Below, in pieces: positions 9,646 through 17,204 of a stretch of 64,000 nucleotides of DNA. The number at the start of each line of letters is the position of its first letter. Position 1 is the first letter of the stretch. This stretch comes from Bacteroidales bacterium (GTDB lineage Bacteria; Bacteroidota; Bacteroidia; Bacteroidales; Bacteroidaceae): assembly GCA_015060885.1 (NCBI GenBank), contig SUXO01000002.1, positions 57,646 through 121,645 of the forward strand. Reading direction: 5' to 3'. The position numbers and the translations under genes were made by a program. The notes beneath the pieces were generated by a model, which did not search any database, had not been told where the DNA came from, and saw only the letters and a list, made by a program, of their open reading frames with translations.

Positions 9646-11901
9646 ATGGATATTGCGTATCAGCTAGTAATTGTGTTCATGTTCTCACTGGCCATTCTCG
9701 ACCTTACGGTTGGCGTGAGCAACGACGCAGTGAACTTTTTGAGTGCGGCCGTCGGTAGCAAGGCCGCGAAATTAAAACACGTTCTTTTGGTTGCAGCGGT
9801 CGGTGTCTTCGTCGGAGCGGCATTCAGCAGTGGTATGATGGATGTTGCACGTCACGGAATATTCGCACCGGAATATTTCAGTTTCCAACAGGTTATGTGC
9901 ATATATCTGGCAGTGGTAATCAGTGATGTCTTCCTGCTCGACCTCTTCAACAGCCTGGGACTCCCCACATCGACCACCGTGTCAATGGTCTTTGAATTGC
10001 TTGGAGCCGCGTTTATCACTGCACTCATAAGTTCCAACACCGAGGTGGGCTTTATGGAGATGCTCAATACCGATAGAGCGCTTACCATCATTATCTCAAT
10101 TTTCCTTTCCGTAGCCATCGCATTCTTCTTCGGTATGCTTGTGCAATGGATTGCCCGCGTAATATTCACGTTCCACTATAAGAAGAACCTCGGTCGCAAG
10201 ATCGGTCTTTTCGGTGGTTTCGCCATTACCTCAATAATCTACTTTATGCTCATAAAGGGCTTGAAGGGCAGTACAATGGTTTCGCCCGAGGTAAGGGAGT
10301 ATATCAATACAAATACAGTGGCAATTCTCTTTGTCGCATTCATCTTCTTTACAGTGCTTATGCAGGTGCTTCACTGGTGCAAGGTGAATGTGTTTAAAAT
10401 AATAGTTCTGGTGGGTACATTCTCGCTGGCTCTTGCCTTTGCAGGTAACGACCTTGTGAACTTCATCGGTGTTACGCTTGCCGGTTTCGAGTCGTTCAAC
10501 GACTATACAGCCAACGGCGCAGGCGATGCCGCCGGTTATATGATGTCCTCATTGAACGACCCCACAACAACTCCCGTGTACTATCTTATAGGTGCCGGTG
10601 CGGTTATGGTTATCGCATTGTGGACAAGCAAGAAGGCGCGTAAGGTGTTGCAGACCTCGATAAACCTGTCGAGCCAGCAGAACGAGGAGGGCGATATGTT
10701 CGGTACCTCTCCCATTGCCCGTAACCTTGTGCGTGCAACCACAAAGATGGTCGACGGCATTTCGCAGGTGACTCCACAGAGTGTCAAGGACTGGGTGAAC
10801 AAGCGTTTTGTTCCGCTGGAAGAGCGCGAAGAGGTTGCCTTCGACCTTGTGCGCGCATCGGTTAACCTTGTGCTTGCCGGTCTTCTTATTGCACTCGGTA
10901 CTTCGTTCAAGTTGCCCCTTTCAACCACATATGTTACATTTATGGTGGGTATGGGCTCGTCGTTGAGCGACCGTGCTTGGGGCCGTGAGAGTGCCGTGTA
11001 TCGTGTAACCGGTGTGGTTTCGGTTGTCGGTGGCTGGTTCATCACTGCGGGAGCTGCATTCATCCTTGCCGGCTTGGTGGCAACGGTTATGAACTATGGC
11101 GGTATTCCTGCGATGTTCGTAATGATAGCCCTTGTCATCTATCTGCTTGTGCGCAGTCACATCCAGTATAACAAGAAAAAGGAGCAGGAGAAGGCCGACG
11201 AGGATATGGTGATTATATTGAAATCGGAGAACCCCGACGAGGTGTGGGAGAAATTGCAATCGCACTCGGCAAAAACGCTTACAAAGACTCTTACATTCTC
11301 GGCCGAAACATATAAACGTATGTTCGATGCATTTGCAAAGGATGAACTCCGCCCCTTGAAGTCGTCGCTCATAAAGATAGTTGAGGAGAAGGCGCAGATG
11401 AAGAAAGAGCGTCGTTCCGAAACACGCGGTATGCAGCGCATCGACCAGCAGCTTGCTTTTGAGCGCAGTACCTGGTATCACCTGTGTACCAACAGCTGCC
11501 AGCAGATGCTCAACACCCTCACACGTATATGTGAGCCAATGAAGGAGCACGCCGAGAACAGTTTCTCGCCCCTGTCGAAGATGTATATCGAGGAGTTTAC
11601 CCCCTATTGCCGCGACATTTATAATGCCCTCAAAGATATAAACGACATTATCCTGAATGGTAATTACAAGGATTCCGATGAGGTGTCGGCGCGTGCAAAA
11701 GAACTTAAACACGCACTTGCAAACTTGCGCAAGACACAGACGATGCGTCTGCACCAGAGCAATGGCAGCCTGCGTATGGACTTTGTATATCTCAACCTCA
11801 TTCAGGAGTCGCACGAGTTGCTCAGTGAGGTGCGTAACTTGCTCCGTGGTAGCAATAAACTGTTTGCTCCTGTAACCGACAAGGTGAAGAGCGTGGAATA
11901 A
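9646..11901 (+). CDS. PiT-family inorganic phosphate transporter with PhoU-like tail (copy 2)
   Basis: A 751-residue paralogue of the preceding gene, collinear along its whole length. It has the same PiT signatures (GVSNDAVNF, GLPTSTTVS, AFAGNDLVNFIGV, LPLSTTY) and the same charged helical C-terminal domain with FERSTWYHLCTNSCQQMLN conserved. The main differences are in the central loop around residues 275-305 and in a KSVE extension at the C-terminus. The high similarity implies tandem duplication. Two copies may differ in affinity or regulation. Each carries its own PhoU-like region, notable because no separate phoU is present beside the pst operon in this window. Confidence 0.88.
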   Translation: MDIAYQLVIVFMFSLAILDLTVGVSNDAVNFLSAAVGSKAAKLKHVLLVAAVGVFVGAAFSSGMMDVARHGIFAPEYFSFQQVMCIYLAVVISDVFLLDLFNSLGLPTSTTVSMVFELLGAAFITALISSNTEVGFMEMLNTDRALTIIISIFLSVAIAFFFGMLVQWIARVIFTFHYKKNLGRKIGLFGGFAITSIIYFMLIKGLKGSTMVSPEVREYINTNTVAILFVAFIFFTVLMQVLHWCKVNVFKIIVLVGTFSLALAFAGNDLVNFIGVTLAGFESFNDYTANGAGDAAGYMMSSLNDPTTTPVYYLIGAGAVMVIALWTSKKARKVLQTSINLSSQQNEEGDMFGTSPIARNLVRATTKMVDGISQVTPQSVKDWVNKRFVPLEEREEVAFDLVRASVNLVLAGLLIALGTSFKLPLSTTYVTFMVGMGSSLSDRAWGRESAVYRVTGVVSVVGGWFITAGAAFILAGLVATVMNYGGIPAMFVMIALVIYLLVRSHIQYNKKKEQEKADEDMVIILKSENPDEVWEKLQSHSAKTLTKTLTFSAETYKRMFDAFAKDELRPLKSSLIKIVEEKAQMKKERRSETRGMQRIDQQLAFERSTWYHLCTNSCQQMLNTLTRICEPMKEHAENSFSPLSKMYIEEFTPYCRDIYNALKDINDIILNGNYKDSDEVSARAKELKHALANLRKTQTMRLHQSNGSLRMDFVYLNLIQESHELLSEVRNLLRGSNKLFAPVTDKVKSVE

Positions 11902-11923
11902 TATAATTCAAAAAAAAAGAATG

Positions 11924-11962
11924 AGAATCCCGGCATAAATTAAGTGTCGGGATTCTTTTTTT
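11924..11962 (+). terminator. Terminator after the second PiT gene
   Basis: GAATCCCG (11925-11932) pairs with CGGGATTC (11948-11955), followed by seven or more T. Confidence 0.8.
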
Positions 11963-11964
11963 CT

Positions 11965-11972
11965 TATCTTCG
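11965..11972 (+). promoter_or_regulatory. -7 element for nfo
   Basis: TATCTTCG, a close match to TAnnTTTG, lies 22 bp before the nfo ATG and directly after the preceding terminator. Confidence 0.45.
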
Positions 11973-11994
11973 CACAAAAGTAAGGAATAAAGGT

Positions 11995-12828
11995 ATGAAA
12001 TATATTGGAGCTCACGTTTCGGCAAGCGGCGGGGTGGAGAATGCCCCGCTCAATGCAACAGCAATAGGCGCAAATGCTTTTGCGCTCTTTACCAAGAACC
12101 AACGCCAGTGGGTGTCGGCACCCCTCACTGCAAAAAGTATTGCGCAGTTCAAGGAGAACTGTGCTGCCGGCGGTTTCGATGCGCGTTACATACTTCCGCA
12201 CGACAGCTATCTCATTAACCTGGGTAACCCCGACGAGGATGCTATGCAGAAATCACGCGCGGCATTCATCGACGAAATGAAGCGTTGCGAGCAGCTTGGG
12301 CTCACGATGCTCAATTTCCATCCCGGCAGCCACCTTAACAAAATTCCGGTCGAGGGCTGCCTCGATGCTATTGCAGCCAATATAAATCTTGCTCTCTCAA
12401 TGACAAGCGGCGTGGCTGCCATTATTGAGAACACGGCAGGGCAGGGCAGCAATGTGGGTAACAAACTCGAAGAGATACGCTACATAATAGACCGCGTCGA
12501 CGACAAGAGCCGCGTGGGTGTTTGTATCGATACCTGCCACTTCTATTCGGCCGGTTACGACATAGTAAATGATTATGAGGGTTCTTTCAAGGCCTTTGAG
12601 GAGATAATAGGCTTGCAATATCTTAAAGCCATACACCTGAACGACACGAAAAAAACGCTCGGTTCACGTGTCGACAGGCACGAGAGCATTGGGCTCGGAC
12701 TTTTGGGCATTGAGTTTTTCCAACGCTTTATGAAGGACCCCCGTTTCAATGATATGCCCATTATACTTGAAACACCCGACGAAAGCCGTTGGGCAGCCGA
12801 AATTGAGCTCCTGCGCAGCTTTGAATAA
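11995..12828 (+). CDS. nfo: Endonuclease IV (AP endonuclease)
   Basis: This 277-residue TIM-barrel enzyme cleaves DNA at abasic sites in base excision repair. The three-zinc ligand motifs are all present in order: GAHVSASGG at the start, FHPGSHL, IENTAGQGS, CIDTCHFYSAGYD, IHLNDTKK, DRHESIGLG and ETPDE near the end. Length is normal for the family. The ATG at 11995 gives the standard MKYIGAHVS start. An upstream in-frame TTG would overlap the promoter. It is probably monocistronic. Confidence 0.95.
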   Translation: MKYIGAHVSASGGVENAPLNATAIGANAFALFTKNQRQWVSAPLTAKSIAQFKENCAAGGFDARYILPHDSYLINLGNPDEDAMQKSRAAFIDEMKRCEQLGLTMLNFHPGSHLNKIPVEGCLDAIAANINLALSMTSGVAAIIENTAGQGSNVGNKLEEIRYIIDRVDDKSRVGVCIDTCHFYSAGYDIVNDYEGSFKAFEEIIGLQYLKAIHLNDTKKTLGSRVDRHESIGLGLLGIEFFQRFMKDPRFNDMPIILETPDESRWAAEIELLRSFE

Positions 12829-12890
12829 CAAAACGAGTCGCCGAATATTTGCCGGGTTTAATATTTGCAAAAATATTTTCCCTAAAACTC

Positions 12891-12921
12891 TTGCGTATGT
12901 AAAGGGAAATATCTACCTTTG
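12891..12921 (+). promoter_or_regulatory. Promoter of tRNA-Ser
   Basis: A TTG -33 element (12891-12893) and TACCTTTG -7 element (12914-12921) are 20 bp apart, an ideal Bacteroidales promoter. The tRNA starts 38 bp downstream. Confidence 0.7.
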
Positions 12922-12959
12922 CACTCGTTAAACGAAACGACCGCGTTTAAATACATATT

Positions 12960-13044
12960 GGAGAGGTGGCAGAGTGGTCGATTGCACCGGTCTTGAAAAC
13001 CGACGTACTGAGAGGTACCGGGGGTTCGAATCCCTCCCTCTCCG
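12960..13044 (+). tRNA. tRNA-Ser (anticodon UGA)
   Basis: This 85-nt class II tRNA has a GGAGAGG/CCTCTCC acceptor stem and an anticodon TGA at 12994-12996 in a closed 5-bp stem. It has the long variable arm expected of serine tRNAs and a GGTTCGAATCC T arm. CCA is not encoded. It reads UCA and other UCN codons. Confidence 0.95.
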
Positions 13045-13048
13045 CAAG

Positions 13049-13085
13049 AAACAAGAGGACTGAAAAGTTCTCTTGTTTTGTTTTA
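13049..13085 (+). terminator. Terminator after tRNA-Ser
   Basis: AACAAGAG and CTCTTGTT form a stem closed by a short A-rich loop and followed by TTGTTTT. It sits immediately after the tRNA. Confidence 0.55.
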
Positions 13086-13089
13086 CACC

Positions 13090-13253
13090 CGATAGGGAGC
13101 TTGCTCACAAAGCGGGTGTAAAACAAAACAAGGAAAACGCGAAAGCGTTCTTGTTTCTTGCTCAGGAGTCCTTGAATGGGATGGACGAAGCAACGCGAAG
13201 TCAATCCCGACCAAGCCGATAGGGAGCTTGCTCACAAAGCGGGTGTAAAACAA
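13090..13253. repeat. 37-bp direct repeat pair after tRNA-Ser
   Basis: A 37-bp unit starting CGATAGGGAGCTTGCTCAC occurs at 13090-13126 and again at 13217-13253. The intervening sequence shows no gene. Confidence 0.75.
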
Positions 13254-13576
13254 GGCTCACCTGCAAATTCAAGGGGGCTTGCTCAAATATTCTCGGTGTT
13301 ATTCTCGGTATTTCTTATGTAGGGGCGTCACCGGCGTGTGCGCCCTGTTGTTGTGTGCTACTTTTTGGGCAGACACATCGGTCTGCCCCTACGGCAGAAT
13401 CGTGAACCTTCTGTGCCGGGCGTTTGGTTCTTTGCGCGACAAAGAACATCAAAGATATATTTCCAATGAGAGAATAACCGACAAATAACACCGAGAAGTC
13501 AAAAGCAAGAATGTTTAGTATCGTATATAGTGAGTGCCCACACCTTTTTGCTACTGAGCCGTAAAAAGGTGTGGGT
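13254..13576. repeat. Dispersed intergenic repeat, copy 4 (rearranged, opposite orientation)
   Basis: Read on the minus strand, 13413-13560 matches part of copies 1 and 2, from the TTCTCGGTGTTATTTGTCGG block up to CGCCCGGCAC. Beyond that point it joins other sequence and a GGGCAGAC/GTCTGCCC hairpin (13367-13392). A related hairpin is at 13319-13345. The segment GGCTCACCTGCAAATTC near 13255 recurs at 33130 and 63874. No gene is visible between the tRNA and the island. Confidence 0.7.
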
Positions 13577-13861
13577 AGGGTGGAAAAAAGCAGGATGCAG
13601 CCTCTGTATTTAGAGTGACATCATCCTGCTTTTTTGTCTGCGTATCAAGTTTCTTCTTAACCCATTCTGCCGGTAAGGTAGGCTTTGGTGCGCTCGTCCG
13701 ATGGGTTGGAGAACATTGTGGCGGTATCGCCATATTCCACCAGCTCGCCCAAGTACATAAACATTGATTTTGATGATATTCGCATTGCTTGTCCCATATT
13801 GTGAGTGACGATGAGGATGGTTACCTCTTTTTTCAGTTCTTGCACAAGTTCTTCGATATGG
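13577..13861 (-). repeat. 285-bp direct repeat, left copy (pstB 3' end plus terminator)
   Basis: This segment is collinear with 21304-21588 over 285 bp with only about three mismatches that I can see. It contains the last 65-odd codons of pstB and the downstream terminator. The two copies bracket a 7.44-kb accessory segment (13862-21303). At the inner edge, homology stops abruptly just after the HIEEL codons. Confidence 0.92.
13584..13636. terminator. Duplicated pstB terminator (left copy)
   Basis: AAAAAAGCAGGATG pairs with CATCCTGCTTTTTT (13584-13597 with 13622-13635), giving a bidirectional stem with A and T tails. Confidence 0.8.
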
Positions 13862-13929
13862 CTGATGCTCTGTGCCTGAGGGTTGGCTACAGATAACAGC
13901 AAAACGATGGATAATAACAGTTTCTTCAT
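13657..13929 (-). pseudogene. Chimeric ORF: foreign signal peptide joined to the PstB C-terminus
   Basis: This 90-residue open frame begins with a clear signal peptide (MKKLLLSIVLLLSV, then NPQAQS). At SHIEEL it switches into the last part of PstB, including the ABC H-loop region TILIVTHNM and the normal end LTGRMG. It lacks Walker A, the signature motif and Walker B, so it cannot be an ATPase. If translated, the PstB tail would be exported, which has no known role. The join coincides with the edge of the 285-bp repeat. Its ATG overlaps the stop of the preceding pseudogene (ATGA). Confidence 0.85.
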
Positions 13930-14243
13930 ACTATTGGCTCCAGATAGTTTACTTTCTTTCCTGTTTTCTCAGCGTAGACAATCTCGCTCCTGGTACTTTC
14001 GCCGATATAACCACCTACGTTAATGACAAAGATTTCATCTGCCATGTCGATCTTCCGTTTGTGCATATCATCGAGCATTTCCTTAGTACCGGGGTTCCAC
14101 ACCTCTTCATCACCCGAATGTCCGAATAGGCCAACACTAATGATAATACAGCCTTCAAGCGTCAATCATTTCTGGGTCTCGATGAACTGCTCCTTGAAAC
14201 GAGTGCTTCAGCATAGAGTGATAACCTTGTAGTTCTGTATCAT
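13926..14243 (-). pseudogene. Nucleoside 2-deoxyribosyltransferase-like protein, broken by two in-frame TGA codons
   Basis: Translating from the ATG at 14243 gives ITLC-stop-STRFKEQFIETQK-stop-LTLEG, then GLFGHSGDEEVW and DEIFVINVGGYIGESTRSEI, ending NYLEPIV. Intact relatives read CGSTRF and, usually, a Trp before the LTLEG-like segment. Both stops are therefore consistent with single-base changes to TGA (GGA to TGA and TGG to TGA). The family resembles nucleoside 2-deoxyribosyltransferases, small Rossmann-like enzymes found on many mobile elements. The longest uninterrupted part is 79 residues and would lack the N-terminal substrate loop. Confidence 0.75.
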
Positions 14244-14247
14244 ATGA

Positions 14248-15546
14248 TTATTTCTTTTTTCTTCCCTTATGACAAAGAGAGGCTTTAAAATGTTTCTTGT
14301 AATACTTGTTACATTCGTTTATATAAAACTCGCATGTTTCTTTAGTATCATAATTTTTGTGACACATGAACTGGGAGAATCCTCCTAACCATGTATCAAA
14401 TACAGACCAAAGTCGACCATCTGCATTGTTTCTCATCATAGGGACAAATCGGCGTATTTTTGTTTTAATGATTTTCACAACACATGACAACAGGAAGGTA
14501 AATATCAATGAAAACAAAGTTGTAAGAACAAAAAGTCTCATTGTTTGTAAATTCTGTGTATCCTTGGGCGCTATGTGATATTTAATCAGGAAATCATTAA
14601 TTGGCTTATTGTTATACAATTCCATCTTGCTTGAATTCAAGAACACTGAATCATTATAAATAACATAATCCATTCCTACTTCTGCTTGTTCTGGATTGAC
14701 ACCCGTACACATTGTCGCACTGCCAAAATTGAATCTCAAATGGTCTAAATTCGTATTTCCGGTGTATCTAAATATAACATAAGCCTGAGAAATATCATAT
14801 AAATTAAATATAGACAAAAATGAATTGGACAATGTATTACCATAATGAAGACCATCCTGAAACATCCATTGATTACTAGATCTATCCGTTTGATCTGACT
14901 CCACTTTAATGATTCTCCCTTCAATAGTTTTTTGCCCTGTTTCTGAATCTTCACCAAAAGATGTTTCAAATAACTTTGTATATTGACTAGGATTGTCAAT
15001 GGTTTGGCATACAGGACTTGCCCATTTTACAGCAAGTCCTTCAGGATAAGTTTGCTTGTATTTTAGATCGACCACATAGATTGCCTTGTTTATGTTAAAT
15101 GTGTCTACGTATTTAGTCAAAGTGTCATACATACTAAGATATTTTTCAGACATAGCACCTTCCCCTATTCTGTTAATATCTCTTAGTGCAGCTCCCTCCT
15201 TAGCTTCTTGAATAAGCGAATCAGAAAATACAGGTCTAATATATTTGCCATTTTGGACTGTTTGTTGATACATTAGGCCATTTACTTTAGGTACTGTGGT
15301 GTGCTTGTAGATACCATAATTAATATTCGAGTTAATCCATATTTTAGGATTAATATCTGTTGATTTGTACTCATATAGTTCTACTTCATTCTTAAACACA
15401 GGAATTGTGTTAAAACGTTCATATAACCACCAACACCCCCATATAAGTACAATACATACACACAAATTGAACAAATTAGTTTTGATTCCAAAAGAAAATC
15501 TCTTCAAGATATTCCAAAACAGGAAAATAGGATTAAACACATTCAT
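14248..15546 (-). CDS. Unrecognised two-segment membrane protein
   Basis: The 432-residue protein has one transmembrane segment near residues 24-42 (LFNLCVCIVLIWGCWWLY) and another near 338-362 (LFVLTTLFSLIFTFLLSCVV). About 290 residues between them are probably periplasmic, and a basic cytoplasmic tail ends in GRKKK. I recognise no domain. It is the fourth or later gene of a minus-strand run with the deiminase and two small proteins. Low GC and irregular codon use fit the island rather than the host core. Confidence 0.7.
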   Translation of the reverse strand: MNVFNPIFLFWNILKRFSFGIKTNLFNLCVCIVLIWGCWWLYERFNTIPVFKNEVELYEYKSTDINPKIWINSNINYGIYKHTTVPKVNGLMYQQTVQNGKYIRPVFSDSLIQEAKEGAALRDINRIGEGAMSEKYLSMYDTLTKYVDTFNINKAIYVVDLKYKQTYPEGLAVKWASPVCQTIDNPSQYTKLFETSFGEDSETGQKTIEGRIIKVESDQTDRSSNQWMFQDGLHYGNTLSNSFLSIFNLYDISQAYVIFRYTGNTNLDHLRFNFGSATMCTGVNPEQAEVGMDYVIYNDSVFLNSSKMELYNNKPINDFLIKYHIAPKDTQNLQTMRLFVLTTLFSLIFTFLLSCVVKIIKTKIRRFVPMMRNNADGRLWSVFDTWLGGFSQFMCHKNYDTKETCEFYINECNKYYKKHFKASLCHKGRKKK

Positions 15547-15597
15547 AATTTGTTATTATTTAAGGAGTTCTTTAATTGAGGATATAATCATAAGGAG

Positions 15598-15849
15598 TTA
15601 AAATGCTAAGTCCTTTTCTGCATTGATGTCGAGGGCAAGATCCCCAACCAACTTTTCTAGAGCAGGTTTTTTTGCTATCATTTCTTTTAGCACGGCAGGG
15701 TCTACAGATTCTAGTTTTCTTGATTCAGGTATTTTAGAGTTCATATAGCAGTAATAGTCCAGGACAATACACATGGTAGTATATCTCACCATGTTAAACT
15801 TGATGAGGGTCTTTTCGTTCTTGTATTGTCCTATAAACAGATTCAGCAT
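15598..15849 (-). CDS. Small hypothetical island protein (83 aa)
   Basis: An 83-residue protein, not recognised. The C-terminal half is helical and acidic (LKEMIAKKPALEKLVGDLALDI). The N-terminal half contains IGQYKNEKTLIKFNMVRYTT. It follows the 92-aa gene after 19 bp, and the pair could work together. A later in-frame ATG within the N-terminal half is also possible as start. Confidence 0.5.
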   Translation of the reverse strand: MLNLFIGQYKNEKTLIKFNMVRYTTMCIVLDYYCYMNSKIPESRKLESVDPAVLKEMIAKKPALEKLVGDLALDINAEKDLAF

Positions 15850-15868
15850 ATATCTATTTTTAAATCAT

Positions 15869-16147
15869 TTATCCCTTCTTGTGAAAGCGCATATAATTCT
15901 TAATCAACTTACATTGACCAGCCACGAGTATAGGCTTATCATTACGAAGATCAAAGTGTTCTCGTATCGTTTTACCGATGGTGGGATTTACCTCCTTATA
16001 ATGTTTTGCCAGCGATTTATAGTCATTCAACAAACTTTCGTTGTTTTCAATGAGCAGGAATATATCGAGGGTAATATCAGGATGAACTGTGCCACCCTTC
16101 TCCAGATATATTGCGATAGCCGATTCTGTAAAATCTTTGATATTCAT
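15869..16147 (-). CDS. Small hypothetical island protein (92 aa)
   Basis: A 92-residue predicted cytoplasmic, mostly helical protein starting MNIKDFTESAIAIYLEKGG and ending with a basic tail (NYMRFHKKG). Family not recognised. It starts 10 bp after the deiminase stop, strongly suggesting co-transcription. No membrane segment or signal peptide is visible. Confidence 0.6.
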   Translation of the reverse strand: MNIKDFTESAIAIYLEKGGTVHPDITLDIFLLIENNESLLNDYKSLAKHYKEVNPTIGKTIREHFDLRNDKPILVAGQCKLIKNYMRFHKKG

Positions 16148-16157
16148 AGTTCTTCTA

Positions 16158-17048
16158 TTATTGGTAAATATTCCATGATATACAATTCAAAGCACCACCT
16201 CCATATTTGCCGTTTGCTTTGACAATGGATAATAGTGGTACAGGTATTACTTCACACCTATAGAAAGACTCTAACTGCTTCTGGGCTTTAGCATCTACGT
16301 CAGGTTTCTCAACTGTAGGCATAAATATCTTATTTCCAACTTGTAGGAAGTTCAGATATGCCCAATCATTTACACCGTGATACCCTGCGCCATAGTCTAA
16401 TTGTTCATATCTGAGATTATTTTCTTTGAGAATGCTTTTAATCTCCTTCAGTTGCCATTCATTTTCAGGATGGTTACAAATGTTATTGATCAGCACATAG
16501 TCATTGTCTATGTATCTTATCATACCATCAGAATGCCCGCAGAAATCCCATTTATCTTGTATGTTCCAAGGGATGATAACTACGTTACCAAACAGTCTTT
16601 CTAATTCTTCCATGACCTCTTGTTTGGAGTATTGTAACCTACGATTCTCCAAGAACACTTTATCGGTCATTATAACCTTGTCAGAGCATTTTATCACGTT
16701 TCCACCGTCTAGAATTAGCTTCGTCGGAATTATCTTCGTCGGAATTACCTCTAACAATGATGGAAGATTAGTTATTTCCGACCAAATTGTTATGCTTTCC
16801 TTATCCTCTTGTAGATAATCAGGGTTGTAAACATAAGACACAAACTTGTCCTTTTCCAATTGAATAGGCATATAGTCCCTGGTCCACTTGTCATTGGTAT
16901 TTTCAAGTAGGTCATAGTCTATCCCTGTTTCGTCAAGAATTCTTCTCAGTTCTTTCCAGCACTTATACCATGTAAGCCTTTTGCTGAAATAGACTTTGTT
17001 AGTTTGATTATCTGTAACCATTGCTTTTTTTGTGAATCTAACATTCAT
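16158..17048 (-). CDS. Agmatine/peptidyl-arginine deiminase family protein
   Basis: This protein of about 296 residues carries the guanidine-modifying enzyme motifs in order: WTRDYMP, LDGGN, CGHSDGM with the catalytic His and Asp, and KYGGGALNCISW with the nucleophilic Cys. The family hydrolyses agmatine or protein arginine to the citrulline form and ammonia. No signal peptide is seen, so a cytoplasmic role is likely, unlike the exported Porphyromonas enzyme. It is shorter than typical AguA (about 350). The start at 17048 is preferred over a longer frame; 17021 is an alternative. Its setting in an island with unknown genes makes agmatine catabolism less certain. Confidence 0.8.
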   Translation of the reverse strand: MNVRFTKKAMVTDNQTNKVYFSKRLTWYKCWKELRRILDETGIDYDLLENTNDKWTRDYMPIQLEKDKFVSYVYNPDYLQEDKESITIWSEITNLPSLLEVIPTKIIPTKLILDGGNVIKCSDKVIMTDKVFLENRRLQYSKQEVMEELERLFGNVVIIPWNIQDKWDFCGHSDGMIRYIDNDYVLINNICNHPENEWQLKEIKSILKENNLRYEQLDYGAGYHGVNDWAYLNFLQVGNKIFMPTVEKPDVDAKAQKQLESFYRCEVIPVPLLSIVKANGKYGGGALNCISWNIYQ

Positions 17049-17169
17049 TGTTTGATTTTTCAATCGCCAGCTCTTTGATAGCATTACATCTGTTTACGAT
17101 GTCAACAGCCGATGTAAACTCTAACGTGATATTAGTGTTGTTGTATTGACTTTTAGACAAATTATGCAT
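17038..17169 (-). CDS. Possible small ORF upstream of the deiminase
   Basis: A 43-residue frame, MHNLSKSQYNNTN to SNNEC, overlaps the deiminase start by 11 bp. This is an arrangement seen in translational coupling. No recognisable family. It may simply be leader sequence. Confidence 0.3.
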   Translation of the reverse strand: MHNLSKSQYNNTNITLEFTSAVDIVNRCNAIKELAIEKSNNEC

Positions 17170-17204
17170 ATAGAAATCCTTAAAAAAGCATATCTCTATC
17201 ACAA

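Noticed and set aside
12960..13576. Integration of the island at tRNA-Ser
   Set aside because: The tRNA 3' end is not repeated at the island's far side; the boundary repeats are pstB sequence.
13926..14243. UGA recoded as an amino acid
   Set aside because: Other genes in the window end in TGA and no recoding signal is visible; two nonsense mutations are simpler.
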